Origin: an uncultured Oscillospiraceae bacterium | Lineage (GTDB): Bacteria > Bacillota > Clostridia > Oscillospirales > Oscillospiraceae | Assembly (NCBI GenBank): GCA_900754515.1 | Contig: CAAEDD010000162.1 | Location: forward strand, 1-45,214 | Length of the DNA stretch: 45,214 nucleotides | Reading direction: 5' to 3' | The notes under the pieces: generated by a model | What the model saw: only the letters and a program-made list of their open reading frames with translations | Told to the model about the DNA's origin: nothing | Database searches by the model: none | Part shown: positions 30,047-37,778 of the stretch, piece after piece | Layout of the letters: each line of letters starts with the position of its first letter | How positions within the stretch are numbered: the first letter of the stretch is position 1 | Made by a program: the position numbers and the translations under genes

Positions 30047-32833
30047 TTATGGTTTCGTGCCCACATACAGGCTGGTTATCAGCGTCGGGATGGTCCAGGC
30101 CAGCATAAACAGCAGCAGAAAACCTATTGTCACGCTGCCGGCGGTGAGCAGCTTCACGAACACCAATATGGGCCCCAATACTGCGGAGATAACTGCCAGC
30201 AGCAGGTTTATCCTGGTGGCCAGATACATGCTCCGGCCCACATCCGCTACCTGGGTCAGTGGACCCAAGCCCTCGTTGCAGATGACGGCGGCTATCTTGC
30301 TGTCTTTATGGGATGGCTCGGACATGGCAAAGCGCTCCGTGTAGGGGGGAAAGTCATAGCCGTCGGTGGCGATGTCAAAAGTATTATGGAGCATCTCCGG
30401 GTTCACGTTAAAGTCTCTGAGGGCAAAGACAGGGTGACGTCCTGAACGCACAAGCTCCACAAGTGCCCGGCGCACCTGAGGCAGGGGAGTATATTTCAGC
30501 GTGAATATGCCGTAGAGTATACCGTCGATGGCCAGCAGCACTGAGGTCTTATCGGTGAGACGGTATGGAATACGCACGTTCATAAGCCTCATGAGCTCCA
30601 TACTGCCGCATAGCACCACGTGCCCTTCGATTATACCCTTGAGGCCGCCGCCGGAGAGAAACTCAAAATTATCCACTTTCCGCATGGCGCAGCCATTTTC
30701 ATCCATGAGCTTTACAAAGGAGGCGGCTATGCTGGAACCGGAGGCGCTGACCAGAGTTCCGGCATAGGCAATGACCTTTTCCGTAGACTCGTCGGAGAAG
30801 ATGCGCACGGTGTCCATTTCTATGCTGCTTTCCGGAAACAGATCCCAGTCGGTAACTATAATGTTGCGGCTTGCGCCGATGTCGCAGAGGCCGGACCAGC
30901 CGGCAATGGCGGCGCCGCTCCTGAAGATACGCATGGAGCCAATAAAGAAAGGCAAGGCAAAGGCCATAAGGGCACAGAAAGGTGCAGAGAGGGACAAAAC
31001 GGCGGAGAAAATGAAAACAAAATCCGACACGCTCTTTTTCAGCGCCGTCAAAACAATGCTCAGGATCAGAGCAAAAATAATCAGAACAGGCCCTGCCTTG
31101 ATAAACAAGGTTTCGTCCGGGGCGGCTTCTTCAATGCGGCGAACAAAGCCCTTGGCCGGGCGCTGGGATTTGAGCAGGGTCAACTCGTCTTTGCGCAGCT
31201 TGGTCTCGCCTGTGACCGAATAGAAGTTTTTGCCTATAGCCGGCACCCTCAGGGCTTTACGTATGCCTTTTGTACTGAGGGAGGAAGAGAGCAATATTCC
31301 AAGCAGAGACAGGCTTGAAACGGCACACAGGGGTGTATGCAGAGCCGTCGACTCAGACAGAGCGACAATAAGGCCGTCGGCTGTAGTGACAAGACAGCTG
31401 AACAGGGCCAGAAAATATGCTCCGAATTTTAGGCGAAAAGCATCCAGAACCGCTGTGGTCACCACATCAAGAGCCAGAAGCATTATTGCAAACTGAATTG
31501 CGCAGCAGGCTGCCGCCTTTACCGGCAGGGCCTGAAGCATACCGGGTACAGGCAGACCCAAAGAAATATAGCACAGCAGCAGCTCCAGACCGGCCCCGAT
31601 GCGCAGGCGAAGTTTCTGGGAGCGCATAAAGGAGCCGTAATAGCGGCATGCGCTGGCCGGAGTCAACTCCGGGCCCAGATCTTCCTCGCTGTCGTTCATG
31701 GTGCTGGTGGTTACGCTGCGGTTGGTGCCACGGATGCGCAGAAAAGCAGTGGCAAACAGCGAGGCAAGATACTCCCTGAAACTGGGCAGATCTTCCGTGC
31801 CGTCAAATTCATCTTCCTGGAAGCCGCTGCGTTTAGAGGAACTGTCGTCCCCATAGTAGTAATCGTCATCCAGAGCATAGTCTGCGTTGGAAGCGCTGTG
31901 GTCGCGGAAACCTTGGGAATAGGAGTCTTCCTCCGCTTCCTCATAAGGCAAAGTCTCATATTCTGAGCTGTAAGTTCCAGTCTCCGCAGCCTTTGATTTC
32001 TTCTTCGGCTTATGGCGCTTCCTGAATATGCCGTGTCTGTCGGCATCATACTCGCTGTCGTCATCCTCTTGAGCATCACCGTCATATTCGGGGGCCCAAT
32101 GGGAAAGATTATAATCGGTCTGGGCAGAAGGAGAATAGTTTTCGTCGGCACTCATGTCCACCGAGCGGCTGCCAAAGCGGTAGCCGTTTGTGTCCTTGCG
32201 GCCGCTGAGATTAAAACGGCTGTCTATTTGCTCGCCCGCCCTGTCGTCACCGGACACCCTGGAGCGCCCGGAAGCCGGAAGCTCGTCCTCCCTAAGTGGG
32301 GCGTACAGCTCCTCCTGGGAAAGAGGGGCCCGCCCTGGGCTGGGCTCCGACTGCTGGATACTGGAAATGTATTCTCTTGCTTCCCGCTCTATTGCCCCAA
32401 TATTACCGCTACGGGTGGAATAGCTTCCGGAAGAACCGTAGTCCTGCCCGATGCTGGTGTGCTGTCTGGTGGGATATACGTCCTCACTGTCCGAGCTTGT
32501 GCCGGCGTTATCTGATTTGGGGCTGTCATAATAACCGGCAAAGATATCATCAAAAAGCCGGTCAATATCCTCGTCGGAGGATGTATGGACAGAATTTCCA
32601 TAGTCATCCCTTTCATAATCCTGGCCCGGATCATAGGACTGAGAATCATAATAGCCGTCGTATCCACCCTGGGAAGAGCTGTAGTACTCACCCCTGCCGT
32701 CCGGCTCGGGGGTTTCGTACTTCTCCAGATCCTGTTGGGCTTGGTATTCGGCAATTATATCCTCAAGGGAGATATCTTCCTCTGATTCAGTTTTCAGTTC
32801 ATGCTTTTTCTGCTTATGACTGAAAAAATTCAT
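30047..32833 (-). CDS. P-type ATPase-like membrane protein without catalytic motifs, with long acidic tail
   Basis: This 928-residue protein has two parts. Residues 1-390 are predicted disordered: rich in Asp, Glu, Ser, Tyr and Gly, with a basic patch at 268-281. Residues 400-928 follow the layout of a P1B-like P-type ATPase: membrane helices near 410-520, a short actuator-like part with TGE (541-543), helices near 580-632 with SAPFCALMAFALP where transporters have CPC(A/S)L, then P and N domains. The phosphorylation motif DKTGT is VTDWDLF (Asp662 aligns, KTG lost). TGDN is ALRDFN (804-809), and GDGxNDxP is CNEGLGPL (852-859). Catalysis is unlikely. It follows rlmB by 39 nt. A regulatory or binding role is inferred. 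Confidence 0.72.
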   Translation of the reverse strand: MNFFSHKQKKHELKTESEEDISLEDIIAEYQAQQDLEKYETPEPDGRGEYYSSSQGGYDGYYDSQSYDPGQDYERDDYGNSVHTSSDEDIDRLFDDIFAGYYDSPKSDNAGTSSDSEDVYPTRQHTSIGQDYGSSGSYSTRSGNIGAIEREAREYISSIQQSEPSPGRAPLSQEELYAPLREDELPASGRSRVSGDDRAGEQIDSRFNLSGRKDTNGYRFGSRSVDMSADENYSPSAQTDYNLSHWAPEYDGDAQEDDDSEYDADRHGIFRKRHKPKKKSKAAETGTYSSEYETLPYEEAEEDSYSQGFRDHSASNADYALDDDYYYGDDSSSKRSGFQEDEFDGTEDLPSFREYLASLFATAFLRIRGTNRSVTTSTMNDSEEDLGPELTPASACRYYGSFMRSQKLRLRIGAGLELLLCYISLGLPVPGMLQALPVKAAACCAIQFAIMLLALDVVTTAVLDAFRLKFGAYFLALFSCLVTTADGLIVALSESTALHTPLCAVSSLSLLGILLSSSLSTKGIRKALRVPAIGKNFYSVTGETKLRKDELTLLKSQRPAKGFVRRIEEAAPDETLFIKAGPVLIIFALILSIVLTALKKSVSDFVFIFSAVLSLSAPFCALMAFALPFFIGSMRIFRSGAAIAGWSGLCDIGASRNIIVTDWDLFPESSIEMDTVRIFSDESTEKVIAYAGTLVSASGSSIAASFVKLMDENGCAMRKVDNFEFLSGGGLKGIIEGHVVLCGSMELMRLMNVRIPYRLTDKTSVLLAIDGILYGIFTLKYTPLPQVRRALVELVRSGRHPVFALRDFNVNPEMLHNTFDIATDGYDFPPYTERFAMSEPSHKDSKIAAVICNEGLGPLTQVADVGRSMYLATRINLLLAVISAVLGPILVFVKLLTAGSVTIGFLLLFMLAWTIPTLITSLYVGTKP

Positions 32834-32872
32834 GCTTGTATCCTATCCTGCGGGCGAGACCCGCCATGATTT

Positions 32873-33634
32873 TTATTGTGCGCTGCGCTGGCGCAGGACC
32901 TCATACATGGTAATGGCGGCGGCAGCGGCGGCGTTGAGGGAGCTGACCCGCCCCTTCATAGGCAGACTTACCACAAAGTCGCAGTTTTCTTTTACCAGAC
33001 GGCTCATACCGTCCCCTTCGGAGCCTATTACCAGGGCCATGGCTCCGGTGAAGTCTGTGTGCCAAAGGTCGCTCTGTCCGTCGGCAGCAGTGCCATACAC
33101 CCAAAGACCTTGTTCCTTCAACTCCTTTAAGGCGGAGGAAATGTTGGGTACTCTGGCAATGAGCATATGCTCAGCGGCACCGGCGGAGGCCTTATCAACC
33201 ACGGCGGTGAGCCCTGCGCTGCGGCGCTTGGGGATGACTATTCCGTGGGCACCGGCACACTCGGCGGAACGGATTATAGCTCCAAGGTTATGAGGATCGC
33301 TTATCTCGTCGCATACTATGACGAAGGGCGGTTCCTGCCGCTCACTGGCCAGAGCGAGAATGTCGTTTATCTCACAGTACTCCCTTAAAGCGGCCAGAGC
33401 TATGACCCCCTGGTGGGCGTGGGTCTGGCTCATGAAGTCCAGCTTGCGCCGATCGGCTTCCACCACAACGATGCCTTTTTCCCTGGCCCTGGAGGCAATA
33501 TGCCCCAGAGTTTTGTCCACGTCGCCCTTGGCTATAAATATCTTGTCAATGGCTCTTCCGGCACGGAGAGCCTCGATGACCGCATTGCGGCCTTCAATAG
33601 TGTCGTTTTTTATTTCAAAATCTTTTTCTGCCAT
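32873..33634 (-). CDS. rlmB: 23S rRNA (guanosine-2'-O)-methyltransferase, RlmB/TrmH family
   Basis: The SPOUT-type methyltransferase modifies G2251 of 23S rRNA in E. coli. The 253-residue protein has the N-terminal substrate-binding domain (EGRNAVIEALRAGRAIDKI at 14-33) and the SpoU domain with motif 1 SDPHNLGAIIRSAECAGAHG, motif 2 LVIGSEGDGMSRLV and motif 3 LPMKGRVSSLNAAAAAAI. All are intact. RlmB and TrmH paralogs in Firmicutes (such as YacO) look alike, so the rRNA position is inferred. It is upstream of the P-type ATPase-like gene on the same strand. Confidence 0.93.
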   Translation of the reverse strand: MAEKDFEIKNDTIEGRNAVIEALRAGRAIDKIFIAKGDVDKTLGHIASRAREKGIVVVEADRRKLDFMSQTHAHQGVIALAALREYCEINDILALASERQEPPFVIVCDEISDPHNLGAIIRSAECAGAHGIVIPKRRSAGLTAVVDKASAGAAEHMLIARVPNISSALKELKEQGLWVYGTAADGQSDLWHTDFTGAMALVIGSEGDGMSRLVKENCDFVVSLPMKGRVSSLNAAAAAAITMYEVLRQRSAQ

Positions 33635-33819
33635 AGTGGAAACTTACTCCGTTCACATGACGTCATATTCACATAATTGATCAGTTTACATATTATCACA
33701 GTCTTGTGAATATTGAAAGACCCAGTTTTTTGAATTTACAAAATTTTATAGACTTTATGACTGCGGCGGGGTATATTATATGGTAAAATGAGTAAGCCTG
33801 CTGCAGAATGGAGATTCGT

Positions 33820-34650
33820 ATGAGAGACCCTATGAACAAGATTGAGCGCTTTTGCTACAACCATCCCTATTTCGGCATAAAGAACCTTATGCTGTATATT
33901 ACTATAGCCAATGTGGCATTCTGGGTTCTCGGCGCCATAAACCCTTTGTTCCTCTCCTATCTGAGCTTTGATGCATCCCTTATACTCAGAGGGCAGGTCT
34001 GGCGTCTGGTGACCTTTATGCTCTACCCGCCCAGCACCGGTATTTTGGCTTTCATCGTATTCTATTTTTACTATTGGATGGGCAATACTCTGGAGCAGTA
34101 CTGGGGTACAGGCCAGTTTACTATTTACTTTTTCTCCGGCGTTATCCTGACCATAATTTACGGTTTTGTGATATACTTTGCTACGGGCATGGTGGTGAGG
34201 CTGGACTCTTACTATATATATCTGTCCATGCTTTTCTGCTTTGCCAGTATGTTCCCGGATATCCAGATCCTGATATTTTACATTATCCCTGTAAAGATAA
34301 AATACCTGGCAATAATTGACGGAGTGTTCTTTGTATATTCCGTCCTGGCGAACCGCTTCCCAATAAACCTGCTGCCGGTGGTGGCGGTGCTGAACTTCTT
34401 CGTTTTCTGCGGCGGCAATCTCTGGCGCAACAGACCGACCAGAGCCAGCAAGAGCACCATCAATTTCCGGCGGGAATCCCGACGCATACGCCGGGAGCAG
34501 GAGAGCAAGCTGTATACCCATAAGTGTGCAGTATGTGGCAGAACGGATGTGGACCATCCGGAACTGGAATTCCGCTATTGCTCCCGCTGCCAGGGCTATC
34601 ACTGTTTCTGCAGCGACCATATAAACAACCACATACACTTTACGGAGTAA
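33820..34650 (+). CDS. Rhomboid-like protein lacking catalytic Ser/His, with C-terminal zinc ribbon
   Basis: The 276-residue protein has six membrane segments (residues about 22-200). The rhomboid L1 loop signature is kept (GQVWRLVTFMLYPPS, with Trp-Arg), as is the GNTLEQYWGTGQF helix start and a motif like MFPDIQILIFYIIPVKIKYLA. The catalytic GASG is absent: the matching helix reads SYYIYLSMLFCF. The helix that should bear His reads VVAVLNFFVF. After a basic linker, the C-terminus has a cysteine/histidine cluster (CAVC, CSRC, HCFC, HINNH), a probable zinc site. The ATG at 33820 lies 6 nt after GGAG and is preferred to 33808. An extended -10 (TGGTAAAAT, 33781-33789) precedes it. Confidence 0.75.
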   Translation: MRDPMNKIERFCYNHPYFGIKNLMLYITIANVAFWVLGAINPLFLSYLSFDASLILRGQVWRLVTFMLYPPSTGILAFIVFYFYYWMGNTLEQYWGTGQFTIYFFSGVILTIIYGFVIYFATGMVVRLDSYYIYLSMLFCFASMFPDIQILIFYIIPVKIKYLAIIDGVFFVYSVLANRFPINLLPVVAVLNFFVFCGGNLWRNRPTRASKSTINFRRESRRIRREQESKLYTHKCAVCGRTDVDHPELEFRYCSRCQGYHCFCSDHINNHIHFTE

Positions 34651-34698
34651 TTGTTTTTAGCTGTATAAGGCGGAAACCCACAATATAAGAGAGTATAA

Positions 34699-34741
34699 AA
34701 TACCCAATTTCAAAAAATAAAGTTTTTTGAAATTGGGTATT
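34699..34741. repeat. 19-bp perfect AT-rich inverted repeat
   Basis: Positions 34699-34717 pair perfectly with 34723-34741 around TAAAG. The arms contain ATACCCAATTTC and A6/T6. It lies between the rhomboid-like gene and tRNA-Pro. As a terminator it lacks a T run downstream on the plus strand, although the T6 at the start of the right arm may help. Confidence 0.8.
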
Positions 34742-34765
34742 GCATTTACCGACAGTTTGTGCTAA

Positions 34766-34771
34766 TATAAT
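34766..34771 (+). promoter_or_regulatory. -10 box of the tRNA-Pro gene
   Basis: A perfect TATAAT lies 14 nt before the tRNA 5' end. The -35 is unclear: TTTACC (34745-34750) has a spacing of only 15 nt. Confidence 0.6.
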
Positions 34772-34785
34772 CGGGCGACAGAGAT

Positions 34786-34861
34786 CCGGGTGTAGCGCAG
34801 ATGGTAGCGCGCTTGAATGGGGTTCAAGAGGCCGCTGGTTCAAATCCAGTCACTCGGACCA
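34786..34861 (+). tRNA. tRNA-Pro(GGG), CCA encoded
   Basis: A full cloverleaf is visible. The acceptor CCGGGTG pairs with CACTCGG (one G-U), D stem GCGC/GCGC, anticodon stem CTTGA/TCAAG with loop ATGGGGT (anticodon GGG at 34819-34821 within TGGGG), T stem GCTGG/CCAGT with loop TTCAAAT, discriminator A and encoded CCA. The C1-G72 pair and A73 are bacterial tRNA-Pro identity features. Length is 76 nt. It decodes CCC (and CCU by wobble). Confidence 0.96.
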
Positions 34862-34895
34862 ACAGGAAGCATCTTTTGATGCTTCCTGTTTTTTT
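34861..34895 (+). terminator. Terminator after tRNA-Pro
   Basis: AACAGGAAGCATC (34861-34873) pairs perfectly with GATGCTTCCTGTT (34878-34890) around TTTT, and a T run follows. Confidence 0.95.
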
Positions 34896-34925
34896 ATTGC
34901 CTGAAGTAATAAAGACGCGGCAGTG

Positions 34926-34945
34926 TGAACCGGCGGCCTCTTGAA
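34926..34945 (-). repeat. Inverted partial copy of tRNA-Pro
   Basis: Read on the minus strand, this 20-nt stretch matches tRNA-Pro positions 34823-34842 (anticodon 3' stem, variable region, T stem and start of T loop) at 19 of 20 bases. The match stops at both ends. A GGCCGC-AGA-GCGGCC hairpin lies just downstream (34957-34971). No gene is seen in 34896-35064. Confidence 0.8.
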
Positions 34946-34993
34946 ATTAAAATAATGGCCGCAGAGCGGCCTTATGTGAGAGAGTAATTCAGG

Positions 34994-35022
34994 TTGTGTT
35001 GTAGGATAAAGCATGTTATGAT
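34994..35022 (+). promoter_or_regulatory. Promoter of the small membrane-protein pair
   Basis: TTGTGT (34994-34999) and TATGAT (35017-35022) are 17 nt apart, with an extended -10 TG at 35014-35015. A tandem 10-mer AAAGCTGCAT follows at 35024-35043. Confidence 0.65.
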
Positions 35023-35064
35023 AAAAGCTGCATAAAGCTGCATATAAAAATCAAGGTGATGGAC

Positions 35065-35412
35065 ATGAAGCTTGGGACGATAATATTTCTTGCCATATTT
35101 TTTCTTCTGGACCTAATGCTGCGAAAGAAATTCCCCGGCTTTTATAAACGGATACAGCTGCCGTTCAATATAATAGCCAGTATTGTTGTGGCGGTATACT
35201 GCGGCTTTTTGATATATACCGTATATGATGTTCTGACCAGCCCAGTTTCAGATGGAGATAAAGTATTCTTTGTTATTTTTATTGGGTCGATCGTTGCGGT
35301 ATATGCGGCTTTGATCACAGAGCTTTGGCGGCGGTGGCTGAGAGAACGAAGAATAGACGTTCAGTCCTATGACGATGTAAGGGAGACCTTGGACAATGAA
35401 AAAACTTTTTGA
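35065..35412 (+). CDS. Small membrane protein, unknown
   Basis: The 115-residue product has three membrane segments (about residues 2-18, 34-54 and 68-90) and a basic, then acidic, C-terminal tail (WRRWLRERRIDVQSYDDVRETLDNEKTF). I do not recognise a family. The site AAGGTGAT overlaps two earlier in-frame start codons (35056 and 35059), so the ATG at 35065 is chosen, with moderate confidence. Its end overlaps the next gene by 17 nt. Confidence 0.65.
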   Translation: MKLGTIIFLAIFFLLDLMLRKKFPGFYKRIQLPFNIIASIVVAVYCGFLIYTVYDVLTSPVSDGDKVFFVIFIGSIVAVYAALITELWRRWLRERRIDVQSYDDVRETLDNEKTF

Positions 35413-35671
35413 CAGGCTGGACTATAAAAGACAGTGTTGGCTAGCCGTGGGCATAGTGCTTTTTTGCTTTATCCTGGCCAAGTTTACAGGCTGGGCCGTG
35501 GCCCCCAATGTGGGCTGGGTACTTGCCGGGCTGCTGTCCATAGTCCATCCCCTGGTTCCGGAATCGATAAAATGGAGATATGCCGGGGACGAGAAAAAGA
35601 TGGCCAGAGACGCCCGCATTGCCGGAGCCGTGGTGGTGTTGGTGGGGCTTATCACAAAGTTCGGAGTATAA
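35396..35671 (+). CDS. Small membrane protein, unknown
   Basis: A 91-residue protein with membrane segments at about residues 14-34, 38-52 and 72-89, and a charged loop (KWRYAGDEKKMARDAR). The gene overlaps the preceding one by 17 nt, so both are probably translated from one transcript and may work as a pair. No family is recognised. It ends 6 nt before a terminator. Confidence 0.65.
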   Translation: MKKLFDRLDYKRQCWLAVGIVLFCFILAKFTGWAVAPNVGWVLAGLLSIVHPLVPESIKWRYAGDEKKMARDARIAGAVVVLVGLITKFGV

Positions 35672-35676
35672 GCTGA

Positions 35677-35708
35677 AATCGCCTGAGCAAAATGCTCAGG
35701 CGATTTTT
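35677..35708. terminator. Bidirectional terminator
   Basis: AATCGCCTGAGCA (35677-35689) pairs perfectly with TGCTCAGGCGATT (35693-35705), with a T run after it, between convergent transcription units. Confidence 0.94.
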
Positions 35709-35721
35709 ATACACCGGCGCC

Positions 35722-36147
35722 TCACTGGGCGGCATGTTTTTTCGCAATGCTGTTGGTGTCCAGTGATTTGCGGAAGACCACGAAGCGGTCGTAGAGATAC
35801 TCCAGAATGAAATTGGCAGCCATGTTCATGCCTGTGACCAGATATTCGTTCCACATGAGGGTGCCTGCCAGGTAACTGCCAAGAATGGTAGAGACGGGAG
35901 TGAACACGCAGTAGAAGCCCAGGACCTGTACCATGGCCAGAGGCACGTTGTTGGCAGACTGAAAGGTATAACGGCGGTTCAAAGTAAAGTTCCACAGCAC
36001 CGACAGCACCAGGGCAATCAGGTAGCAGGGCCAGTAGCTCCAGTGGGTCAGTTCGTTGAGAATAGAAAAGGCCGCTATCTCTATTATTCCAGCCGAGGCA
36101 GAGAACATAAGAAACTTCAGTGAACGAATGACTTCTTTTTTGGACAT
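35722..36147 (-). CDS. GtrA-family membrane protein
   Basis: The 141-residue protein has four membrane segments and the GtrA/DPMS-like signature (LKFLMFSASAGIIEIAAFSIL near 10-30, WNFTLNRRYTF near 51-61, and the final YLYDRFVVFR). GtrA proteins are thought to move lipid-linked sugars or act in glycan decoration. It is the last gene of a minus-strand operon with a carbohydrate kinase, aldolase and aminotransferase, 18 nt after the kinase gene. A role in cell-surface sugar handling is possible, but the link to the catabolic genes is unexplained. Confidence 0.88.
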   Translation of the reverse strand: MSKKEVIRSLKFLMFSASAGIIEIAAFSILNELTHWSYWPCYLIALVLSVLWNFTLNRRYTFQSANNVPLAMVQVLGFYCVFTPVSTILGSYLAGTLMWNEYLVTGMNMAANFILEYLYDRFVVFRKSLDTNSIAKKHAAQ

Positions 36148-36165
36148 GCAAGTTCCTCCCGTGAA

Positions 36166-37767
36166 TCAAGTATGGATATTATTGAGACTGCGGAAATTGC
36201 TGCGGTTTGACCGGTAGAGATTTTTGAAGACTCGGTAATAGGGCTCATAGGCGCTGTGCCTGTCCATGTCCGGAACATACACGGCGGCAACAGGAATGAA
36301 GCGGCTCACCACGTCCAGCTCAGGGATAAGCCCAAGGCCCACGGCCACTACTGCCGCGGCTCCTACGGAGCCCACGTTCTGGGGACTGGCAACGACCTCA
36401 ATTCTCCGGCCGGTGATGTCCGCCAGCCTCTGGCATGTCACCGGAGAAAGGGCTCCACCCCCTACAAATCGGAGGGTATCCGAGGTCTTGAGCTTCTTGT
36501 CCTGACACTCCAGCATCCAGCGCAGATGGAAGCACGTGCCCTCCAGAACTGCGTTTATCATTTCGGTCTTACCGGTGTCCAGACGAATGTTGAAAAACAT
36601 CCCCGATGCACTGGGGTCTTCAAAGGGACAGCGGTTGCCATGGAGCCAGGGAGTGAATATCACGCCGCCGGAGCCGGGGGGAACCTCCTTCACCGTTTCG
36701 GTCATATAGTCGTAGAGACTGGTGTATACCGCCTCCTGACTCTCGGCCACATCCATTTTTTGCAGGTAAATCCCTATCTCATCCAGTGCCAGGTGATCCT
36801 TCACCCACTCCAGACATTTGCCCGCCGTTTCCATTTCTGCGAAGTAATTATAGCGGCCGCTTTGAGCTCCGACAATAGCGGCTATCATGGCTGTTACATC
36901 CACCAACTGTTTGGAACAGACAGTGGAGACCCAGCCGGAGGTACCGCAGTAGATGTGGGTGCTGCCCAGGGCGGTGGCTCCGGCACCCACGCCGATGAGG
37001 GCGGCGTCTCCGCCGCCGCCAAAGACCGGTGTTCCCGGGGCGAGACCCAGCTCGGTAGCTGCCCGGGGAGTGAGTGTGCCAACCTGCTCCGTGGCCTCTG
37101 CCAGCCTGGGCATATGCTCCGGATTTACTCCGAACATGGAGCAGAGTTTGTCGCTCCAACAGCGCCGATCCCTGCGGGTGTCGTAGAGGAAGGTAGAGAA
37201 GGCACTGTCCCTGGTCATCACGGCTTCGCCGGTGCAGCGGAGAATGAGATACTCCTTCACATCCAGCCATTTCCAGACCCGGCTGAAATTCTCCGGCTCA
37301 TGGGCCTGGACCCACTTGTATTTCCACAGGGGGTCCTTCACGCTGCTGGAGACTGCTCCCGTTAGGCGCAGACTGGTGAGAAGTTTGCCCACATTGGCCC
37401 CGGCTATCTGCACGCCGTAAGCCAGACCTTTGCGTAGTTCTTCCTTTGCTCTCTGGTCCATGTAGCTCATGGGGCGGCGTACCGGAGCGCCCTCTTTGTC
37501 CACCAAAACCAGGCCCTGCATCTGGGAGCAGAAGGATATGCCGGATATCATGGATGGAGTGATGTCTACCCTGGAAAAAAGCTCCTTCGTGGTGGAGCAC
37601 ATGGCCTGCCACCACTCATCACTGTCCTGTTCCGCCCCGCCGCCGGGCAATATGTACAGGCCGTAGCCCTGCTGGCTGCTGGCGATAAGCTCTATCCTCT
37701 CGTCTACGGAGAAGAGGCATGTTTTAACTCCTGTGGTACCTATATCATATGCCAGTACGTATGTCAA
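36166..37767 (-). CDS. FGGY-family carbohydrate kinase
   Basis: The 533-residue protein has the actin-like ATPase fold of sugar kinases: phosphate-1 motif DIGTTGVKT (8-16), FCSQMQGLVLVD substrate region, DxRA-type YMDQRAKEE, phosphate-2 GGGGDAALIGVGAGA, and the C-terminal GGGALSPVTCQRLADI/GSVGAAAVVAVGLG motifs of the xylulokinase/gluconokinase branch. The substrate cannot be named from sequence. The operon context suggests a sugar, sugar alcohol or sugar acid that is later cleaved by the class II aldolase. It follows the TetR gene by 11 nt. Confidence 0.92.
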   Translation of the reverse strand: MTYVLAYDIGTTGVKTCLFSVDERIELIASSQQGYGLYILPGGGAEQDSDEWWQAMCSTTKELFSRVDITPSMISGISFCSQMQGLVLVDKEGAPVRRPMSYMDQRAKEELRKGLAYGVQIAGANVGKLLTSLRLTGAVSSSVKDPLWKYKWVQAHEPENFSRVWKWLDVKEYLILRCTGEAVMTRDSAFSTFLYDTRRDRRCWSDKLCSMFGVNPEHMPRLAEATEQVGTLTPRAATELGLAPGTPVFGGGGDAALIGVGAGATALGSTHIYCGTSGWVSTVCSKQLVDVTAMIAAIVGAQSGRYNYFAEMETAGKCLEWVKDHLALDEIGIYLQKMDVAESQEAVYTSLYDYMTETVKEVPPGSGGVIFTPWLHGNRCPFEDPSASGMFFNIRLDTGKTEMINAVLEGTCFHLRWMLECQDKKLKTSDTLRFVGGGALSPVTCQRLADITGRRIEVVASPQNVGSVGAAAVVAVGLGLIPELDVVSRFIPVAAVYVPDMDRHSAYEPYYRVFKNLYRSNRSNFRSLNNIHT

Positions 37768-37778
37768 TTAATTTCACC

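Noticed and set aside
34785..34861. tRNA 5' end at T34785 with a TCCGGGT acceptor
   Set aside because: That pairing leaves no discriminator base before CCA. Starting at C34786 gives seven acceptor pairs, A73 and CCA.
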